Below, in pieces: positions 1 through 8,813 of a stretch of DNA of 64,000 nucleotides. The DNA comes from Candidatus Eisenbacteria bacterium. GTDB taxonomy: Bacteria > Orphanbacterota > Orphanbacteria > Orphanbacterales > Orphanbacteraceae. The stretch's first letter is position 1, and every line of letters starts with the position of its first letter. The translations under genes and the position numbers were made by a program. The notes beneath the pieces were generated by a model, which was not told the DNA's origin, did not search any database, and worked only from the letters and a program-made list of their open reading frames with translations. The stretch lies in the NCBI GenBank assembly GCA_016930695.1, contig JAFGGD010000008.1, forward strand, positions 1 to 64,000. The letters run 5' to 3'.

Positions 1-254
1 AGGAGTCCTCGAGCGCGGCTCAGGAGCTGGCGGGCCAGTCGCAGGAGCTGGCGGCGATGGTCGGACGGTTCCAGCTGAACCGGCGCGCCAACGCGGCCGT
101 TTCCTCGCCCGCGGAAACCGTGAAGAAGGCGTCGCCCCGTCCCAAGCGCGCCTCCCGGAAAATGACGAGCGAGCAGAAAGCGGCGGCGGGGATTCCGCTC
201 ACCGAAGAGGAGCTGATTCCTCTTCAAGGCGATCCCGATTTCGCCGACTTCTAG
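1..254 (+). CDS. Methyl-accepting chemotaxis protein, C-terminal fragment
   Basis: The open frame enters from the left edge, so the start lies outside the window. The first residues read as the tail of a chemoreceptor signalling domain, with the repeated SSAQELAGQSQELAAMV pattern followed by a hydrophobic FQL, which is the usual end of the cytoplasmic four-helix hairpin. A Lys/Arg/Ala-rich tail of about 55 residues follows. It could be a flexible tether, and no CheR-binding pentapeptide is evident because the end is DPDFADF. The chemotaxis operon starts 154 bases downstream on the same strand, so this receptor is probably served by that CheR/CheB pair. The ligand domain is not visible. Confidence 0.85.
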   Translation, partial: ESSSAAQELAGQSQELAAMVGRFQLNRRANAAVSSPAETVKKASPRPKRASRKMTSEQKAAAGIPLTEEELIPLQGDPDFADF

Positions 255-270
255 AAGAAGACGAAGGCGT

Positions 271-335
271 GGGGCGGCGGGCGAACCGCTCGCCGCCCCG
301 TCGCCGGTTCCTCCGCGCCCCGATCCGGGGCGCGG
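271..335 (+). other. Two tandem GC-rich hairpins between the receptor gene and cheR
   Basis: Positions 271-283 pair with about 287-299 (one G-U pair), and 313-322 pair perfectly with 326-335 around a three-base loop. Neither is followed by a T run on the plus strand, so they are not canonical terminators. They may affect processing or partial attenuation between the receptor gene and the che operon. Only the base pairing is seen; the role is inferred. Confidence 0.45.
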
Positions 336-408
336 AAAAACGGGCGGCACGAACGGAGGGCGATGGCGGATCCCCACGGGATTCCCACCGCACCGGCGGA
401 ACGAAAGA

Positions 409-1251
409 ATGGATCAGGCCCTATTCCGAAAGTTCTGCAAGCTCGCCCACGACAAGGCGGGCATCCATCTGAAAGAGGGGAAGGAATCGCTCGTGCAGGC
501 GCGTGTGGCGAAGCGGCTCCGCGCCCTCGGGCTCGATCATCCCCGGGAATACCTCGAATACATGGAGAGGGACGAGAGCGGCGAGGAGCTGGTTCTCTTT
601 CTCGACGTGATCTCCACCAACTTCACCAACTTCTTTCGCGAGCCCGATCATTTCGATGTGTTGGCCGAGGACGTGAAGCGCCTCGTCCTGGAAAAGGGGC
701 GTCGCCGGATCCGTCTCTGGTCCGCCGCGTCCTCCAGCGGCGAGGAACCGTACACGATGGCGATCACCGTGCTGGAGGCCTTGGAGGGCGCTCCCGCGGA
801 CTTCCGAATCCTCGCCACCGATATCTCCACCCGGATGCTCGCGCGCGCCGAGGAGGGAGTGTACGCCGCGGGACGGCTCGAGGGTGTTCCGAAAGCCTTC
901 CGGCACAAATACTTCGAGAGGATCGGCCGGCGGGGTTCGGAGGAGGAGTCCTACCGGATCCGGCCCGCGGTCCGCGAGCGGGTGGTGTTCCGGCGGCTCA
1001 ATCTCGCCGATCCGCCCTTCCCGATGCAGGGGCCGCTGGACGTGGTCTTCTGCCGCAACGTGATGATTTATTTCGACCAACCGGTCCGACAACGGCTCGT
1101 CTCGGAAATCGAGCGGTTGCTCGCGCCGGGAGGTCTTTTATGCATCGGACATTCCGAGACGCTGAGCACGGTGAAGAATCACTTGAAGTATATCAGGTCT
1201 TCGGTTTTTCGGAATAGCGTGGATGCGGAGGTACTGCAGGGGGCTTCATGA
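409..1251 (+). CDS. cheR: Chemotaxis protein-glutamate O-methyltransferase CheR
   Basis: Transfers methyl groups from S-adenosylmethionine to glutamates of chemoreceptors, for adaptation. The 280-residue length is normal for the family. The N-terminal helical domain (about 1-80) is followed by NFFREPDHF (about 68-76), the SAM-binding region WSAASSSGEEPYT (about 104-116) and the late CRNVMIYF motif (about 212-219), all CheR hallmarks. The start ATG has only a modest purine-rich site upstream (GGAACGAAAGA). Its end overlaps the cheD start as ATGA, so translation is probably coupled. It is the first gene of a six-gene adaptation operon. CheA and CheW are not in the window. Confidence 0.95.
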   Translation: MDQALFRKFCKLAHDKAGIHLKEGKESLVQARVAKRLRALGLDHPREYLEYMERDESGEELVLFLDVISTNFTNFFREPDHFDVLAEDVKRLVLEKGRRRIRLWSAASSSGEEPYTMAITVLEALEGAPADFRILATDISTRMLARAEEGVYAAGRLEGVPKAFRHKYFERIGRRGSEEESYRIRPAVRERVVFRRLNLADPPFPMQGPLDVVFCRNVMIYFDQPVRQRLVSEIERLLAPGGLLCIGHSETLSTVKNHLKYIRSSVFRNSVDAEVLQGAS

Positions 1252-1802
1252 ACAGCGCAACAAAGGAAGCGACCGGACCGGTGTGTTCGGGGGAACACCG
1301 CGAGGAACAAGCATCGAAGAGCGCCAACCAGATCACGGTGGATATCTCCGACATCCAGGTCAGCGCGGATCCGGGCGCGGTGATCGTCACCTACGCGCTC
1401 GGCTCCTGCATCGCCGTGATGGTGCACGATCCGGTTCGCGGCGCGGGGGGCATGATTCACTACATGCTTCCCCTTTCCGCCACTTCGCCCGACAAGGCGA
1501 AGAGCAAGCCGGCCATGTTCGCCGACACGGGTATACCGTTGCTGTTCGAAAAAATGTACGAACTGGGTTGTCAGAAAAAAGACATGGTGGTCAAGGTGGC
1601 CGGCGGAGGCGCCCTTTACGACGACAAAGGGACCTTTAACATCGGCAAGAGGAACTACACGGTTCTCCGTAAGATGTTCTGGAAAAACGAGATCATCATC
1701 GCCGCCGAGGACGTGGGCGGGGCGAAGTCCCGCACGGTTCGGCTGCACGTGGGGTCCGGACGTGTCGTCGTACGTTCGCAGGGAAAGGAGGCGGACCTGT
1801 GA
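1248..1802 (+). CDS. cheD: Chemoreceptor glutamine deamidase CheD
   Basis: Deamidates receptor glutamines to glutamates and in many bacteria binds CheC/CheX-type phosphatases. The catalytic set is present: the Thr and Cys of VTYALGSC (about 44-51) and the His of MIHYMLP (about 65-71), as expected for the family. The length of 184 residues is near the usual 160-200, with an N-terminal extension of about 30 residues. The start overlaps cheR by four bases, and the end overlaps the next gene as GTGA. Its place in the same operon as a CheX-like gene supports a CheD-phosphatase partnership, though that is inference. Confidence 0.93.
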   Translation: MNSATKEATGPVCSGEHREEQASKSANQITVDISDIQVSADPGAVIVTYALGSCIAVMVHDPVRGAGGMIHYMLPLSATSPDKAKSKPAMFADTGIPLLFEKMYELGCQKKDMVVKVAGGGALYDDKGTFNIGKRNYTVLRKMFWKNEIIIAAEDVGGAKSRTVRLHVGSGRVVVRSQGKEADL

Positions 1803-2668
1803 TCGGGAAAGAAGAAATCCTGAAGCGGATCCAGAGCCTGCACACACTTCCCGCGTCCACGGCACGTTTGAGCGCGCTCGTCAACGATCCGAAGGCCGGG
1901 GCCTCGGACTTCGAGGCGGTGATCCGCCCCGATCCGGCGCTGACCGCAAACCTTCTTCGTATGGCCAACTCGGCCTATTTCGGTCTCTCCCGGGAGGTGA
2001 CTTCGGTCCGGCAGGCCATCACCCTGCTCGGAATCAAGCGCGTCTACGAAGTGGCGTCCAGCGTCACCTTCTCGAGGATGCTCCCGGCGACCGTGCCGGG
2101 TTACGAGATCGACGCGACGCACTTCTGGCTCCACTGCGTCGGTGTCGCCGTCCTCGCGGAGCGTCTTGCCGAAGAGCTGGGACGGAAAGCGCCCGACCTC
2201 ATCTTCACAGCCGGTCTGCTCCACGACATGGGCAAGCTGGCGATCGGATCGTTCCTCGTGGACGCTTCCGAGGAGGTCTTCGGTCGCGTGCTGGACGACA
2301 GCATCGATCTGGCGGCGGCGGAGAAAATCGTGCTCGGGATGGATCACGCCGATGTCGGCTCCGACCTCGCCGAGCATTGGAATCTGCCCGGTCCCGTTTC
2401 CTGGGCGGCGCGTTGGCACCACAATCCGGGCGAGGCTCCGGAGAATGTGGACCGAAACCTGGTGGATCTGGTGCATGTCGCCGACGGACTCGCTCACTCA
2501 CTCGGCCTGGGCGCCGACCGTGGGGAGCTGGCGCGGACGATTCTCCCGAGCGCCATCGAACGCCTGGGGGTCAATGTCCGGAGGTTGGAATTCACGGCGA
2601 GCGAAACGATCGGTCAGATTTACGGGATGACCGAGCTCTTCTCGAAATGCGCAGGGGGAGTGGGATGA
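1799..2668 (+). CDS. HDOD domain protein in the chemotaxis operon
   Basis: A 289-residue protein made up essentially of one HDOD domain (HD-related output domain). The N-terminal part has LPASTARLSALVNDPKA and PALTANLLRMANSAYFG, the standard HDOD opening. Later come the LLHDMGKLAIG motif (about 140), HADVGSDLAEHWNLP (about 182) and a WHHNP end. HDOD proteins are generally regulatory or scaffold modules in signalling rather than proven phosphodiesterases. The start is GTG, overlapping the cheD stop as GTGA, and its own stop overlaps cheY as ATGA, so it is locked into the operon. The specific target is unknown. Confidence 0.9.
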   Translation: MIGKEEILKRIQSLHTLPASTARLSALVNDPKAGASDFEAVIRPDPALTANLLRMANSAYFGLSREVTSVRQAITLLGIKRVYEVASSVTFSRMLPATVPGYEIDATHFWLHCVGVAVLAERLAEELGRKAPDLIFTAGLLHDMGKLAIGSFLVDASEEVFGRVLDDSIDLAAAEKIVLGMDHADVGSDLAEHWNLPGPVSWAARWHHNPGEAPENVDRNLVDLVHVADGLAHSLGLGADRGELARTILPSAIERLGVNVRRLEFTASETIGQIYGMTELFSKCAGGVG

Positions 2669-3055
2669 GTTACAGCATTCTCGTGGTGGACGATTCCCGG
2701 ATCGTCCGCACGATGGTCAAGAAAACGATCTCCATGTCCGGAATGGACGTGCGGGAGATCTACGAGGCGGAAAACGGTAAACAGGCTCTCGATGTGCTCG
2801 GCAAGGAATGGGTGGATATCGTCTTCGCCGACCTGAACATGCCCGAGATGAGCGGCGTGGAGATGGTGGAGAAGATGTCCGAGGACAACCTGCTGGTCAG
2901 CATTCCCGTGGTGATCGTGTCCTCCGAGCACAGCGAGAAGCGGATCGAGGAACTGAAGGAGCGGGGCATCCGCGCCTATATTAAAAAACCTTTCCGCCCG
3001 GAGTGTTTCACGGACGTGGTCAAGGATGTCCTGGACGGCGTCGGCGGAGGTTCCG

Positions 3056-3066
<11 letters not shown>
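2665..3066 (+). CDS. cheY: CheY-type single-domain response regulator
   Basis: A receiver domain of 133 residues with no output domain. The acidic pair is in VVDDSR, the phospho-acceptor Asp in FADLNMPEMSG, the conserved Ser in VVIVSSEHS and the Lys in YIKKPF. It most likely carries the signal from CheA to the flagellar motor or another output. The start ATG overlaps the upstream stop by four bases. A longer in-frame reading upstream exists but covers the HDOD gene in another frame and is not real. The end overlaps the next start by 11 bases. No flagellar gene is visible to identify its target. Confidence 0.92.
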
Positions 3067-4601
<1,535 letters not shown>

Positions 4602-4620
4602 CCGATTCGGTGTTTTGCCG

Positions 4621-4653
4621 CCCCGAAGCCGCGCGACGGCTCCGGGGTTTTTT
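4621..4653 (+). terminator. Intrinsic terminator after cheB
   Basis: CCCCGAAGCCG pairs with CGGCTCCGGGG with one mismatch around a short loop and is followed by TTTTTT. It lies 20 bases after the cheB stop. Confidence 0.85.
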
Positions 4654-4688
4654 ATGGGGATCGGGGCGTCTCGGAAGCGGTGATCGAT

Positions 4689-4720
4689 GAAAAAAGGCGG
4701 TCCCCGCGGGGGCCGCCTTT
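4689..4720 (-). terminator. Terminator for metK, possibly bidirectional
   Basis: An A run, GGCGGTCCCC, a short loop, GGGGCCGCC and TTTT form a stem with one bulged base, flanked by A on one side and T on the other. It can serve the minus-strand metK message and back up the cheB terminator. Confidence 0.75.
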
Positions 4721-4749
4721 TCATTCTTCGTCCGTTTGTGTAAGAACGC

Positions 4750-5880
4750 TCAGCGCTTTTCCGCCCCGGCGGAAGAGGGGACCGGCGCCCCCTCCCATGT
4801 GAAGCCGGGCCGGCCGAAATGTCCGTAGTTCACGGTGCTCTTGAAGATCGGCTGGAGCAGTCCGAGTTGATCGACGATCGCGCGCGGGGAGAAGTCGAAC
4901 CCGCAGACGAAGTCCTCGGCCCTCTTCTCGTCGCCGGTGCCGAAGGTGTCCACCTTGACGGACACGGGCCGGTTTCCACCGATCGCGTAGGCGACCTGGA
5001 TCTCCGCCCGATCCGCCAGCCCCTCCTCCACGACGCGACGCGCCACGTAGCGGCAGAAATAGGCGGCGCTCCGGTCCACCTTGGAGGGGTCCTTCCCGCT
5101 GAAGGCGCCTCCGCCGTGGCGGCCCATCCCGCCGTAGGTGTCGGCGATGATTTTCCGGCCCGTCAGCCCGCAGTCCGCCGAGGGACCTCCCTCCACGAAG
5201 CTGCCGCCCGGGTTGACGTGCACGGTCATGTCGTCGCGATGCCAATCGCCCAGCACGCGCGGGAGAAGCCCGTCCATGACGTACTCCTCGATCTTCGCCG
5301 GCGTCGCGGCGGCTTCGTGCTGCGTGGAGACCACCACCGTGGACAACCGCATCGGGGTGTTTCCATCATAGAGCACCGAGACCTGCGTCTTGCCGTCCGG
5401 CCGGAGGAAGGGGGCGCGGCCGCTCTTGCGGTCCTCCGCCAGCCCCTCCGAGAGGCGATGGGCGAGGTGGATCGGAAGGGGCATCAGCGTCTCCGTTTCG
5501 CGGGCGGCGAAACCGAACATGAGACCCTGGTCGCCGGCGCCCTGCTCGCCGCTCTCCTGGTCCACTTTGCGGGAGATCTCCGGCGACTGCTTGGAGAGGA
5601 AACGGTGGATCTCCACCGAGTCCGCGCAGAAGGGCTCGTCGGGACAGACATAGCCGACGGAGCGGATCGCGTCGCGGACCACCCGGTCCAGGTCGATTTT
5701 TCCGCGCGAAGTGATCTCGCCGCCCAGGACGACCGCGTTCCCTTTCGCCATCGTCTCACAGGCGACTCGGCTCTGCCGGTCCTGTTCCAGGTAAGCGTCC
5801 AGGATCGAGTCGCTGATCAAATCGCAGACCTTGTCCGGGTGCCCTTCGGTGATGGATTCCGAGGTGAAAACATACGCCAT
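4750..5880 (-). CDS. metK: S-adenosylmethionine synthetase MetK
   Basis: Makes S-adenosylmethionine from methionine and ATP. It has 376 residues, typical length. The N-terminus MAYVFTSESITEGHPDK carries the catalytic His of GHPDK. GAGDQGLMFGFA (about 115) and GGGAFSGKDPSKVDRSAAY (about 255) match the two family signatures. The frame is open for another 97 codons upstream, but that stretch is Arg/Pro-rich and non-conserved. The chosen ATG has GGAGGACCTCAG just before it. It is preceded by a long leader containing a SAM-I riboswitch, so the product probably represses its own synthesis. A convergent terminator separates it from cheB. Confidence 0.97.
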   Translation of the reverse strand: MAYVFTSESITEGHPDKVCDLISDSILDAYLEQDRQSRVACETMAKGNAVVLGGEITSRGKIDLDRVVRDAIRSVGYVCPDEPFCADSVEIHRFLSKQSPEISRKVDQESGEQGAGDQGLMFGFAARETETLMPLPIHLAHRLSEGLAEDRKSGRAPFLRPDGKTQVSVLYDGNTPMRLSTVVVSTQHEAAATPAKIEEYVMDGLLPRVLGDWHRDDMTVHVNPGGSFVEGGPSADCGLTGRKIIADTYGGMGRHGGGAFSGKDPSKVDRSAAYFCRYVARRVVEEGLADRAEIQVAYAIGGNRPVSVKVDTFGTGDEKRAEDFVCGFDFSPRAIVDQLGLLQPIFKSTVNYGHFGRPGFTWEGAPVPSSAGAEKR

Positions 5881-6139
5881 TCTGAGGTCCTCCAATATGC
5901 GAGCCCGGCGGGTCCCGTCGTTCCGCGGTTCCGCCGAGGCGGGGTACGCCGAGGGGCGGCGTTTACGCATGGAGCCCGAAGCTTCGCCCGATGACCGGTC
6001 GATGGGGTCCGAAACCGGACGGTGGGTCCGGTCCGGAGGTCCCGGTCCTCCTCCGGCGGGAAACGACCCGCGCCGGCGTGGCGGGACCCTCTTCCTGGCG
6101 GGACGACGATTACCTCGAAACGGTCCGATCGCTCGAAGC
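5881..6139 (-). promoter_or_regulatory. metK leader between riboswitch aptamer and start codon (expression platform region)
   Basis: About 260 bases with no supported gene. In the minus-strand RNA it holds several GC-rich stems, for example the RNA pairing at 6014-6032 (ACCGGAC with GTCCGGT around CCACC, followed by TT) and a GCGCCGGCG-type stem at about 6069-6080. Any of these could be the switching terminator, but I cannot fold it here. The Shine-Dalgarno sequence of metK is at about 5888-5893. Confidence 0.5.
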
Positions 6140-6231
6140 CGCATCGTTCCCGGTCGGGCTGGCCTGGGCACCGTGACGTCGCAGCCGGTTGCCGGGCGAG
6201 ATCAAAAGGCCTTCTCGCCTCTCGGGATGCG
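6140..6231 (-). ncRNA. SAM-I (S-box) riboswitch aptamer upstream of metK
   Basis: Read on the minus strand, the order of conserved elements is that of SAM-I. CGCATC opens P1, followed by CCGAGAGG, the P2 strands GGCGAGA and TCTCGCC around AGGCCTTTTGA, then CCCGGCAACC, then ACGGTGCCCA, a P4-like stem (AGCCCGACCGGG), and AACGATGCG closing P1 by pairing with CGCATC. GGCAACC and GGTGC are the most conserved core segments of the family. SAM-I aptamers bind S-adenosylmethionine and usually switch genes off. The downstream gene is SAM synthetase, the expected target, and a promoter fits so that transcription would begin at the aptamer edge. Confidence 0.87.
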
Positions 6232-6236
6232 ATTCC

Positions 6237-6266
6237 ATTCTATTCGGAATATCGGCCGATAGGCAA
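6237..6266 (-). promoter_or_regulatory. Predicted sigma70-type promoter of metK
   Basis: On the minus strand TTGCCT (6266-6261) is followed by 18 bases and TAGAAT (6242-6237). The expected start of RNA, about 6230, falls at the first base of riboswitch stem P1, which supports both calls. Confidence 0.6.
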
Positions 6267-6283
6267 GGGATTCAAGGGTTTTT

Positions 6284-6958
6284 TCACTCGTTGGCGAGGA
6301 TGGCCGCGGCTGTCCCCTCGGCGCCGGCGTGGCGCTCCAGCATCGCGGCGAAACGGCCCAGGATCTCCCGCAGCTCCTCCCGATCCGCGGTGGTTCGATC
6401 GGCGTAGACCGCGGCGATCACGCGGGTCGTCCCGGGGACCACCTTGGCGTCCATCGAGTCCTTCACCGGATTGCCGAGGGCCGGCCCTCCGGCGCGGGCG
6501 ACGCAGACGAGACCGGTCAGGTCGATCTCCTGGCCCGCCGGGTTGAAGACATAGGACTCCTTCGCGCGGCCGAGACGGATCTCCAGACCGGAGGCCTCGC
6601 CGAGGGAGCGGTCGGCGTCGAGCACCGAGACGGGGAGCCCGGTGAAGAGGGAGATGTGATTGCCGATGTCGACCACGTTGGCGTGGAAGGGGAAGTCGTC
6701 GGCCGCGGCGCGCCCGGCCAGATATTCGCTGGCCGGTTTGTTTCGGCCGGCGGGACGGAAGCCGCCCCGGCGGAGCATGTTCCGGATCGCCCTTTTTCGC
6801 TCCGGCGGGGGGAACTCCTCCCCGCGGCGTCGCCGAACGAGCTCCTCCATCTCGCGGCGCAGGTCATCGCTTGATTCGCCTACGCGAATCCCTTCCGCCT
6901 CCACCAAGCCGATCAGAAGATCCGGGTCGTCGATCCGTAGTTCCACGAAAGTGCGCAT
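6284..6958 (-). CDS. B3/B4 (tRNA-synthetase beta-type) domain protein
   Basis: A 224-residue protein resembling stand-alone versions of the B3/B4 domain of phenylalanyl-tRNA synthetase beta (COG3382-type). Recognisable parts are an N-terminal helical segment, the central VVDIGNHISLFTGLPVSVLDAD (its first part is the conserved core) and the ending KDSMDAKVVPGTTRVIAAVYA, which is typical of the group. Such solo domains may bind or edit aminoacyl-tRNA or amino acids; their role is unsettled. The chosen ATG follows GGAGGAAC. It lies 92 bases downstream of the JAMM-E1 fusion on the same strand, possibly one transcript with it. The metK promoter sits at its 3' end. Confidence 0.8.
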   Translation of the reverse strand: MRTFVELRIDDPDLLIGLVEAEGIRVGESSDDLRREMEELVRRRRGEEFPPPERKRAIRNMLRRGGFRPAGRNKPASEYLAGRAAADDFPFHANVVDIGNHISLFTGLPVSVLDADRSLGEASGLEIRLGRAKESYVFNPAGQEIDLTGLVCVARAGGPALGNPVKDSMDAKVVPGTTRVIAAVYADRTTADREELREILGRFAAMLERHAGAEGTAAAILANE

Positions 6959-7049
6959 GGCCGTTCCTCCGTCGCGGTTTCCGCCGTAGCCGCGGTCCGC
7001 GCCGATTCTATCGGGCGGCGGCGCCCCGGGCAAGCGGTGGACGCGATCG

Positions 7050-8813
7050 TCAGTAGCGGGGGAGTCCCGGGTCCGTCTCCTCGATCCACGCGAGTATCCC
7101 TCCCTCCAGGTTGACGATCCGCGGGAAACCGAGGCGGAGGAGGAGCATCGCCGCGCGGGCGGCCCGTATCCCCACGCGGCAGATACAGACGATCTCTGCG
7201 TCGCGGTCGAGTTCGGCGGTCCGCTCCGGCAACTCCTCGATGGGGAGGAGGCGGGAGCCTTCGATGCGGACGATGCGCGCCTCGGCGGGCCGCCGCACGT
7301 CGAGGAGGAGGATCGGATCGCCCCGGTCGAGCCGTCCGCGAAGTATTTGAGGCGTCATGGTTTCGATCGCGGGTAGCGATTCGCCGTTTTGCAGGGGCGG
7401 AAGGCCGGCGCGGGCGAGCATGGGGGCGAAAGCCCGGCGGTCCGCCCGTTCGAGGCAGGCCGCGTCCTCCTCGCCGGGGAAGCAGCCGGCGTCCCGGTAG
7501 AGGCTCCGGTCGAGGGCGCGGATCGATGGGCGCTCGCCGCAGAGCGGGCAGCCCGGGTCCCTCGGAACCTCGATGATCCGGAAGCGGGGACGGAGCAGAT
7601 CGACGAGAAGGAGGCGGCCGGCGAGCGGATCCCCCGCGCCGAGCAACGTTTTGAGCGCTTCCGAAGCGAGGAGGGCGCCGACCACGCCGGGGAGCGGGGC
7701 GAAGACGCCCGCCATCGGCGGAGGCGCCGGAACGCCGGGAGGGGGTGGTTCCGGGTAGAGGCAACGGTAGCAGGGTCCTCCCCGGCTCGGGAAGAGGGAA
7801 ACCTGGCCGCCGAAGCGATCCACGCTTCCGTGCGCCATCGGAAGGCCGAGGATTCCGCAGGCGTCGGCGAGAAGGTAACGACTCGGGAGGTTGTCGGTTC
7901 CGTCCACGACGAGATCGTACCCGCCGAGGATGTCGAGAGCGTTTTCCGGAAGGATCGGCCTCTCGTGTTCGATCACCTCCGTGTTCGGGTTGAGCGCCCG
8001 GAGCCTCTCCGCCGCGGAGGCCGTCTTCGGGCGGTCGATCCCCGGCGTGTCGTGGAGGATCTGGCGTTGCAGGTTGGTGAGGTCGACGGTGTCCGGATCG
8101 GCGACGCCGAGCCGGCCGACCCCCGCGGCGGCGAGGTAGAGGAGCGCCGGCGAACCGAGTCCGCCCGCGCCGACCACGAGAACCCGCGAGCGGCGGAGAC
8201 GCGCCTGTCCCTCCGGGCCGATCTCGGGCAGGACCAGATGGCGCGCGTAGCGGGTTTTTTCTTCGCCGGTAAAGCGTTCTTCTTCCCGTTCCGGGGCGGC
8301 GCCGGCGATCGCGCCGAGAAACGCGGAAGGGGACGGGTCGAAGCGTGCCGCGCATGGAGGGGGCGCGTCGGCGTCCGTCGACTCGATCGGTTCCTCGTCG
8401 AAGCCTCCTTCGGGTCGCGGGAGCCAGGACCGGATCGAGCGGTCCGCGCCGATGATCAGTGTGGAGCGGCCGGGCCAGGCGCGGCGGCCGTCCGCGGCGG
8501 AGGGAAGGGCCGGGCTTTCCGGGTGGGAGTGATAGAAGCCGAGGATCGCGAGTCCGGCGCGGTCGGCGCGGAGGCGCTCTCTCCAGAACGCTTCCGCGGG
8601 AATCAGAAAGCGGCGCGCGGCGCGCGGCCCCTCCTCCCGGTTTCTCTCCGGCCGGATCGCGGCGACCGTGCGTCCGGACGGCCCCGTCCATCCGACCAGA
8701 AAACCGCAGCATTCCCTCGGATCGCTCCGCTCCGCTTCGCGGATGAGGGCGTCCCGGACGCGCTTCGGGAGAAGAAGGGGGCGCGCCCCTTCTTTCGGCG
8801 CGGAGGAACGCAT
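7050..8813 (-). CDS. JAMM metalloprotease - ThiF/MoeB-type E1 - rhodanese fusion protein
   Basis: A 587-residue cytoplasmic fusion. Residues about 14-135 are a JAMM/MPN domain with a perfect zinc motif HSHPESPALPSAAD (HxHx7Sx2D) and an upstream Glu in RECCGF. Residues about 185-430 are a ThiF/MoeB/Uba4-like adenylating domain with GAGGLGS, NLQRQ, DGTDN and two zinc CxxC pairs (CYRC and CPLC). Residues about 480-587 are a rhodanese domain with active loop CRVGIR. E1s of this type adenylate the C-terminus of ubiquitin-like sulfur carriers, and JAMM domains trim or release them. The Cys that MoeB and MOCS3 carry before AGV (TCVEAGV or NCADGGV) is replaced by Pro here (APPPMAGV). No carrier gene lies nearby. 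The start abuts the upstream lyase stop with no gap. Confidence 0.88.
   Translation of the reverse strand: MRSSAPKEGARPLLLPKRVRDALIREAERSDPRECCGFLVGWTGPSGRTVAAIRPERNREEGPRAARRFLIPAEAFWRERLRADRAGLAILGFYHSHPESPALPSAADGRRAWPGRSTLIIGADRSIRSWLPRPEGGFDEEPIESTDADAPPPCAARFDPSPSAFLGAIAGAAPEREEERFTGEEKTRYARHLVLPEIGPEGQARLRRSRVLVVGAGGLGSPALLYLAAAGVGRLGVADPDTVDLTNLQRQILHDTPGIDRPKTASAAERLRALNPNTEVIEHERPILPENALDILGGYDLVVDGTDNLPSRYLLADACGILGLPMAHGSVDRFGGQVSLFPSRGGPCYRCLYPEPPPPGVPAPPPMAGVFAPLPGVVGALLASEALKTLLGAGDPLAGRLLLVDLLRPRFRIIEVPRDPGCPLCGERPSIRALDRSLYRDAGCFPGEEDAACLERADRRAFAPMLARAGLPPLQNGESLPAIETMTPQILRGRLDRGDPILLLDVRRPAEARIVRIEGSRLLPIEELPERTAELDRDAEIVCICRVGIRAARAAMLLLRLGFPRIVNLEGGILAWIEETDPGLPRY

Noticed and set aside
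1762-2664. Reading CheY as a 434-residue fusion with an N-terminal domain
   Set aside because: The upstream part is the HDOD gene in another frame, Arg-rich and meaningless; the ATGA overlap gives the true start.
5881-6171. N-terminal extension of MetK by 97 codons
   Set aside because: Arg/Pro-rich, not conserved in the family, overlaps the riboswitch and leader, and the inner ATG has a good Shine-Dalgarno sequence.
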